Of a stretch of DNA of 9,225 nt, positions 5,905-9,225 are shown piece after piece. The first letter of the stretch is position 1. The number at the start of each line of letters is the position of its first letter. The notes beneath the pieces were generated by a model that was not told where the DNA came from, searched no databases, and worked only from the letters and a program-made list of their open reading frames with translations. The DNA lies in NCBI GenBank assembly GCA_005792865.1, contig SXQR01000223.1:1-9225 (forward strand), written 5' to 3'. This DNA comes from Flavobacterium sp. (GTDB taxonomy: Bacteria > Bacteroidota > Bacteroidia > Flavobacteriales > Flavobacteriaceae). A program made the translations under genes and the position numbers.

Positions 5905-6513
5905 CTATTCTTCTTTCTTCTCTTCGGAAGCATCAGCCTCAGGAGCATCCTGTGCAGGAGCTTCTGCTGCAGGAGCCTCGGCAACAGGTGCCTGAGCCTC
6001 GGCAACCGGAGCTTCAGGAGTCTCCTCGTTGGCGATCTCTGCAGTCTCGGTTGTGGCAGCGGCAGGAGCAGCGGCAACAGCCTCGGCACCTTTAGCTTTA
6101 CCACCACGGCGAGAGCGTGATTTCTTGACCTCTTTCTTGCCTCCGTTGTACAGTTCGTTGAAGTCAACGAGTTCGATCATGGCCATATCGGCGTTATCCC
6201 CAAGACGGTTACCCATCTTGATGATGCGCGTGTATCCGCCCGGACGGTCGCCCACTTTGGCGGCCACGTCGCGGAACAGGTCGGTTACCGCATATTTGTT
6301 GCGCAGGTAAGCGAAAACAACACGACGGTTGTGGGTAGTATCCTCTTTTGACTTGGTGATGAGCGGCTCAACAAACTGCTTAAGGGCTTTCGCCTTCGCA
6401 GTCGTGGTGTTGATGCGCTTGTGCTCGATAAGCGAACAAGCCATGTTGGCGAGCATGGACTTCCTGTGGGAAGACTGCCTGCTCAGGTGATTTATTTTCT
6501 TTCCGTGTCTCAT
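5905..6513 (-). CDS. rplQ: 50S ribosomal protein L17 with long acidic/alanine-rich C-terminal tail
   Basis: Residues 1-124 are a full L17 ([83 protein letters not shown]). L17 is a primary large-subunit protein near the peptide exit tunnel. Typical bacterial L17 is about 115-130 residues; this one has 202. The extra part begins with a basic stretch ([17 protein letters not shown]) and continues with about 60 residues of low-complexity Ala, Glu, Pro and Val containing APVAEA-type repeats and ending EEKKEE. Long low-complexity L17 tails occur in other Bacteroidota, so this is probably normal for the group; its role is unknown. The gene is the last of the alpha operon, 30 bp after rpoA, with a terminator behind it. 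Confidence 0.97.
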   Translation of the reverse strand: MRHGKKINHLSRQSSHRKSMLANMACSLIEHKRINTTTAKAKALKQFVEPLITKSKEDTTHNRRVVFAYLRNKYAVTDLFRDVAAKVGDRPGGYTRIIKMGNRLGDNADMAMIELVDFNELYNGGKKEVKKSRSRRGGKAKGAEAVAAAPAAATTETAEIANEETPEAPVAEAQAPVAEAPAAEAPAQDAPEADASEEKKEE

Positions 6514-6543
6514 TACTGTAATTTTTAACCTGGAAGGTCCAGA

Positions 6544-7536
6544 CTAGTCTTTATCTAATTTATATTTTGAAAGGTCCATTCCGAAAGTCAGGTTCTTCAC
6601 AGCGACAAGCTCGTCAAGTTCTGTCAAGGACTTTTTGCCAAAGTTGCGGAATTTCATCAGGTCGTTCTTGTTGAACGATACCAGGTCGCCAAGCGTATCG
6701 ACTTCGGCAGCCTTCAAACAGTTCAGCGCACGTACCGACAGGTCCATGTCAACCAGTTTGGTCTTCAGGAGCTGGCGCATGTGCAGCGATTCCTCGTCGT
6801 AAGACTCGGTCTGTGCGATCTCATCGGCCTCAAGGGTGATGCGCTCGTCGCTGAAAAGCATGAAGTGGTGAATCAGCGTCTTGGCGGCTTCGGTAAGCGC
6901 GTCTTTTGGCGAAATCGAACCGTCGGTCAGGATTTCAAAGACAAGCTTCTCGTAGTCGGTCTTCTGCTCCACGCGGAAGTTTTCGATCGTGTATTTCACG
7001 TTCTTTACAGGCGTGAAGATCGAATCGGTAAAGATCGTGCCGATGGCGGCGTTCTGCTTCTTGTTCTCCTCGGCCGGAACGTATCCGCGGCCTTTTTCGA
7101 TCGTAAGCTCGAAATTGAGGCTCACCTTGCTGTCAAGGTTGCAGATCACCAGGTCCGGGTTGAGCACCTGGAAACCTGAGATGAACTTCTGGAAATCGCC
7201 TGCCGTCAGCTGGTCCTTGCCCGATACTGAAATGGTAACCGTCTCATTGTCGACATCCTCAATCTGGCGCTTGAAACGTACCTGCTTAAGGTTCAGGATG
7301 ATTTCGGTTACATCTTCAACAACTCCTGGGATGGTAGAGAACTCATGATCCACACCTTCGATGCGGACAGAGGTGATCGCATATCCTTCCAAAGCGGAAA
7401 GCAGGACTCTCCTGAGTGCATTACCGACCGTCAATCCGTAACCGGGTTCCAAAGGCCTGAATTCAAACTTGCCTTCGAAATCGGTTGAATCGATCATGAT
7501 CACCTTATCGGGTTTCTGAAAATTAAATATTGCCAT
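6544..7536 (-). CDS. rpoA: DNA-directed RNA polymerase subunit alpha
   Basis: A 330-residue complete alpha subunit. The N-terminal assembly domain shows [40 protein letters not shown] and [20 protein letters not shown]. The C-terminal domain shows [36 protein letters not shown] and the helix-hairpin-helix region that contacts promoter DNA and activators. The subunit dimerises to nucleate core polymerase assembly. The start [11 protein letters not shown] at 7536 was chosen because the frame continues upstream into rpsD without family similarity (to 7743). Spacing is 19 bp after rpsD and 30 bp before rplQ, so it is co-transcribed. Nothing unusual is seen. Confidence 0.98.
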   Translation of the reverse strand: MAIFNFQKPDKVIMIDSTDFEGKFEFRPLEPGYGLTVGNALRRVLLSALEGYAITSVRIEGVDHEFSTIPGVVEDVTEIILNLKQVRFKRQIEDVDNETVTISVSGKDQLTAGDFQKFISGFQVLNPDLVICNLDSKVSLNFELTIEKGRGYVPAEENKKQNAAIGTIFTDSIFTPVKNVKYTIENFRVEQKTDYEKLVFEILTDGSISPKDALTEAAKTLIHHFMLFSDERITLEADEIAQTESYDEESLHMRQLLKTKLVDMDLSVRALNCLKAAEVDTLGDLVSFNKNDLMKFRNFGKKSLTELDELVAVKNLTFGMDLSKYKLDKD

Positions 7537-7555
7537 AGTTCGACTAATGTCTTGA

Positions 7556-8161
7556 TTATTTGTTGTACAATTCGACGATAAGCTGCTCCTTGATGTTCTC
7601 AGGGATCTGCAGCCTTGCAGGAACCGATACGAATGTTCCCTCCTTGGTGTCGTTGTTCCAGGTAATCCACTCATAAACGTGAGCGGAGTTGGAAAGTGAA
7701 CGCTCGATAGCCTCGAGTGATTTTGATTTCTCGCGAACCGCAACTTTGTCGCCGGGCTTCAGGTGGTAAGAAGGGATGTTCACGACTTCCCCGTTCACCG
7801 TGACGTGGCGGTGCGAAACGATCTGGCGGGCAGCGCGGCGCGAAGGGGCAATGCCCATGCGGAATACCACGTTGTCAAGCCTTGACTCGCAAAGTTGCAA
7901 AAGGATTTCACCGGTAACGCCTTTTGAAGCCGCAGCTTTCTCAAACAGCCCGCGGAATTGCTTCTCGAGGATACCGTATGAATACTTCGCTTTCTGCTTC
8001 TCCATCAACTGGATTGCATATTCAGATTTCTTACCGCGCTTGCGAGACTGCCCGTGCTGTCCCGGCGGGTAACTCCTTTTTTCGAAAGACTTGTCGTCTC
8101 CGAAGATCGCCTCGCCGAATTTACGGGCGATCCTAGTTTTTGGACCAGTATATCTTGCCAT
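7556..8161 (-). CDS. rpsD: 30S ribosomal protein S4
   Basis: A 201-residue S4 with [20 protein letters not shown] at the N-terminus, [37 protein letters not shown], and the S4 RNA-binding domain [17 protein letters not shown]. It nucleates assembly of the 30S body by binding 16S rRNA. The N-terminus lacks the Cys cluster found in zinc-binding S4 forms, so this is the zinc-independent type. In enterobacteria S4 is also the translational repressor of the alpha operon. Here rpsD is preceded by an unusually long gap containing a stable hairpin, which could be a regulatory target, though that is inference. It is 19 bp upstream of rpoA. Confidence 0.98.
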   Translation of the reverse strand: MARYTGPKTRIARKFGEAIFGDDKSFEKRSYPPGQHGQSRKRGKKSEYAIQLMEKQKAKYSYGILEKQFRGLFEKAAASKGVTGEILLQLCESRLDNVVFRMGIAPSRRAARQIVSHRHVTVNGEVVNIPSYHLKPGDKVAVREKSKSLEAIERSLSNSAHVYEWITWNNDTKEGTFVSVPARLQIPENIKEQLIVELYNK

Positions 8162-8175
8162 TACTAAAATTAATT

Positions 8176-8228
8176 GGAACAGGGATTATGAATTCAGGTC
8201 AAATCCTCCGATAATCCGATTCTGTCCC
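8176..8228 (-). promoter_or_regulatory. Stem-loop upstream of rpsD, candidate leader structure
   Basis: Read on the minus strand, GGGACAG, a 4-nt bulge AATC and GGATTAT pair with ATAATCC and CTGTTCC: 14 base pairs with one G-U and a 21-nt loop. The structure ends 14 nt before the rpsD ATG. There is no T run after it, so it is not an intrinsic terminator. A leader hairpin, an RNA processing site or an S4-binding autoregulatory element are all possible. Confidence 0.45.
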
Positions 8229-8250
8229 GGGTTATACTTACTTGTTGTGG

Positions 8251-8343
8251 GTTGAAAAGTTAAAAGGTTAGAAAGTTGTCAAGTTCAGTTCCATACATGT
8301 TAGAAAGAAACCTGCAAACATTTCAACTTTATAACTTTACAAC
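8251..8343. repeat. Intergenic repeat block, copy C, arranged as an inverted repeat inside the ribosomal operon
   Basis: Left arm gttgaaaagttaaaaggtt (8251-8269) and right arm aactttataactttacaac (8325-8343) pair at 16 of 19 positions. The right arm carries exact reverse complements of taaagttataaagtt (1156-1170) and of gttgtaaagtt (5751-5761). The block sits right behind the rpsK stop, within the rpsK-rpsD gap, and could fold in the operon mRNA. Confidence 0.68.
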
Positions 8344-8348
8344 TAAAA

Positions 8349-8732
8349 TTATACTCTTCTCCTCTTTGGAGGACGGCAGCCGTTGTGCGGCATTGGGGTC
8401 ACGTCGATGATCTCGGTCACCTCGATGCCTCCGTTGTGCAGGGAACGGATGGCAGACTCGCGTCCATTGCCCGGTCCTTTCACGTATACCTTCACTTTCT
8501 TCAGTCCAGCCTCGAGTGCCACTTTACCGGCATCCTCGGCGGCCATCTGGGCAGCATATGGCGTGTTCTTCTTTGAACCGCGGAAGCCCATTTTACCTGC
8601 TGAAGACCATGACACCACTTCGCCCTTTTTGTTGGTCAAAGAGATGATGATGTTGTTGAAAGTAGCGTTAATATGCGCTTCGCCCGTTGATTCAACGATT
8701 ACTTTACGTTTTTTGGTGGTCGCTTTAGCCAT
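8349..8732 (-). CDS. rpsK: 30S ribosomal protein S11
   Basis: A complete 127-residue S11, of the expected length. It shows a basic start ([11 protein letters not shown]), [55 protein letters not shown], and the end [19 protein letters not shown]11 sits on the 30S platform and contacts the mRNA near the E site. The gene is 9 bp after rpsM, but the next gene, rpsD, is 187 bp away, much further than other spacings in this operon. The usual conserved [18 protein letters not shown] tail is present, here with Met in place of Ile. Confidence 0.98.
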   Translation of the reverse strand: MAKATTKKRKVIVESTGEAHINATFNNIIISLTNKKGEVVSWSSAGKMGFRGSKKNTPYAAQMAAEDAGKVALEAGLKKVKVYVKGPGNGRESAIRSLHNGGIEVTEIIDVTPMPHNGCRPPKRRRV

Positions 8733-8741
8733 ATCTACTTA

Positions 8742-9116
8742 TTATTTGGTTGCCTTCTTCTTGTTGGCAACAGTTTTCCTCTTACCTTTTCTTGTCCTCG
8801 AGTTGTTCTTGGTCCTCTGGCCGCGGAGCGGAAGGCCTGAACGGTGACGGATTCCCCTGTAACATCCGATGTCCATGAGACGCTTGATGTTAAGGGAAGT
8901 CTCTGAGCGAAGTTCACCCTCGATCTTGTAGTATGAAACGGCGTCACGGATCGCTCCGATCTGGTCGTCATTCCAGTCCTGGACCTTGATGTCCTCGCTT
9001 ACGCCTGCTTTAGACAGGATTTCGCTTGCACGGCTCTTACCGATCCCGAAGATGTAGGTAAGGGCGATTACGCCTCTTTTGTTTTTTGGGATGTCTACCC
9101 CTGCTATTCTTGCCAT
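8742..9116 (-). CDS. rpsM: 30S ribosomal protein S13
   Basis: A complete 124-residue S13: [34 protein letters not shown] (helix-hairpin-helix region), [36 protein letters not shown] and a lysine-rich tail that reaches the decoding region. S13 contacts 5S rRNA and L5 across the subunit bridge at the head. It lies 3 bp after the rpmJ stop and 9 bp before rpsK. Nothing unusual is seen. Confidence 0.98.
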   Translation of the reverse strand: MARIAGVDIPKNKRGVIALTYIFGIGKSRASEILSKAGVSEDIKVQDWNDDQIGAIRDAVSYYKIEGELRSETSLNIKRLMDIGCYRGIRHRSGLPLRGQRTKNNSRTRKGKRKTVANKKKATK

Positions 9117-9119
9117 AAC

Positions 9120-9225
9120 TTATCCTTGTCTTTGTTTAAATCTAGGATTCTTTTTGTTGATTACGTACAACCTGCCCTTGCGGCGCACGATCACGCACTC
9201 GGCGCTTCTTTTCTTAACTGATGCT
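9120..9225 (-). CDS. rpmJ: 50S ribosomal protein L36 (5'-truncated), zinc-ligand-poor form
   Basis: The last 34 codons are readable from the window edge: [20 protein letters not shown], then [14 protein letters not shown] and a TAA stop. The missing start is presumably MKVR, giving the usual 38 residues. L36 is a small large-subunit protein, and rpmJ directly upstream of rpsM is the standard order. Compared with the zinc-ribbon form, whose ligands are three Cys and one His, only the second Cys is kept (SAEC). The others are Ser, Asn and Phe, so this copy probably does not bind zinc. Confidence 0.93.
   Translation of the reverse strand, partial: ASVKKRSAECVIVRRKGRLYVINKKNPRFKQRQG

Noticed and set aside
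5745..6167. 140-residue Leu/Arg/Pro-rich frame overlapping the end of rplQ
   Set aside because: It is an alternate-frame reading of the Ala/Glu/Pro-coding tail of L17 and has no family features.
7537..7743. N-terminal extension of the rpoA frame to give 399 residues
   Set aside because: The extra 69 residues overlap rpsD and resemble no alpha subunit; the family start [11 protein letters not shown] is at 7536.

Overview
The window looks like a chromosomal segment from a Bacteroidota member, most likely class Flavobacteriia. Four things support this: a type IX secretion (T9SS) C-terminal sorting domain on a repeat-rich surface protein, a ribosomal alpha operon whose L17 carries a long Ala/Glu/Pro tail, a TAnnTTTG-type promoter element with little sign of Shine-Dalgarno-led starts, and intergenic AAGTT/CTGATA-type simple repeats of a kind I associate with this group. 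Genus is not called. Coding DNA looks moderately GC-rich for the class, while the spacers are more AT-rich.

Layout. (1) Bases 1-1029 (+) hold the 3' end of a secreted adhesin-like protein built of 73-residue Ig-like repeats and ending in a T9SS tail, followed by a strong terminator. (2) Bases 1084-1402 are a non-coding spacer with a repeat block, GC-rich dyads and a candidate promoter. (3) Bases 1403-5676 (+) form a tight five-gene operon: RsbR-like STAS protein, RsbS, RsbT, a GHKL-PP2C fusion resembling RsbX, and a PAS histidine kinase with a degenerate RsbT-like N-terminus. The last four genes overlap at each junction. (4) Bases 5677-5904 are a convergent spacer with a second copy of the repeat block and a terminator. 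(5) Bases 5905-9225 (-) carry the alpha operon in transcription order rpmJ (partial), rpsM, rpsK, rpsD, rpoA, rplQ. It has an unusual 187-bp gap between rpsK and rpsD that holds a third repeat block and a separate hairpin just upstream of rpsD.

How the genes work together. The + strand operon is a stressosome-type (RsbRST) partner-switching module. RsbR and RsbS would form the STAS scaffold, RsbT would be the sequestered and released switch kinase, and the GHKL-PP2C protein would reset the phosphorylated STAS proteins. No sigma-B, RsbU, RsbV or RsbW is present here, so the co-encoded histidine kinase is the natural candidate output. Its N-terminal domain resembles RsbT but has lost the ATP-binding asparagine and the Gly-rich box, so it may be a docking domain linking the stressosome to two-component signalling. 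This is the most interesting system in the window. Its output and the role of the degenerate domain are inference.
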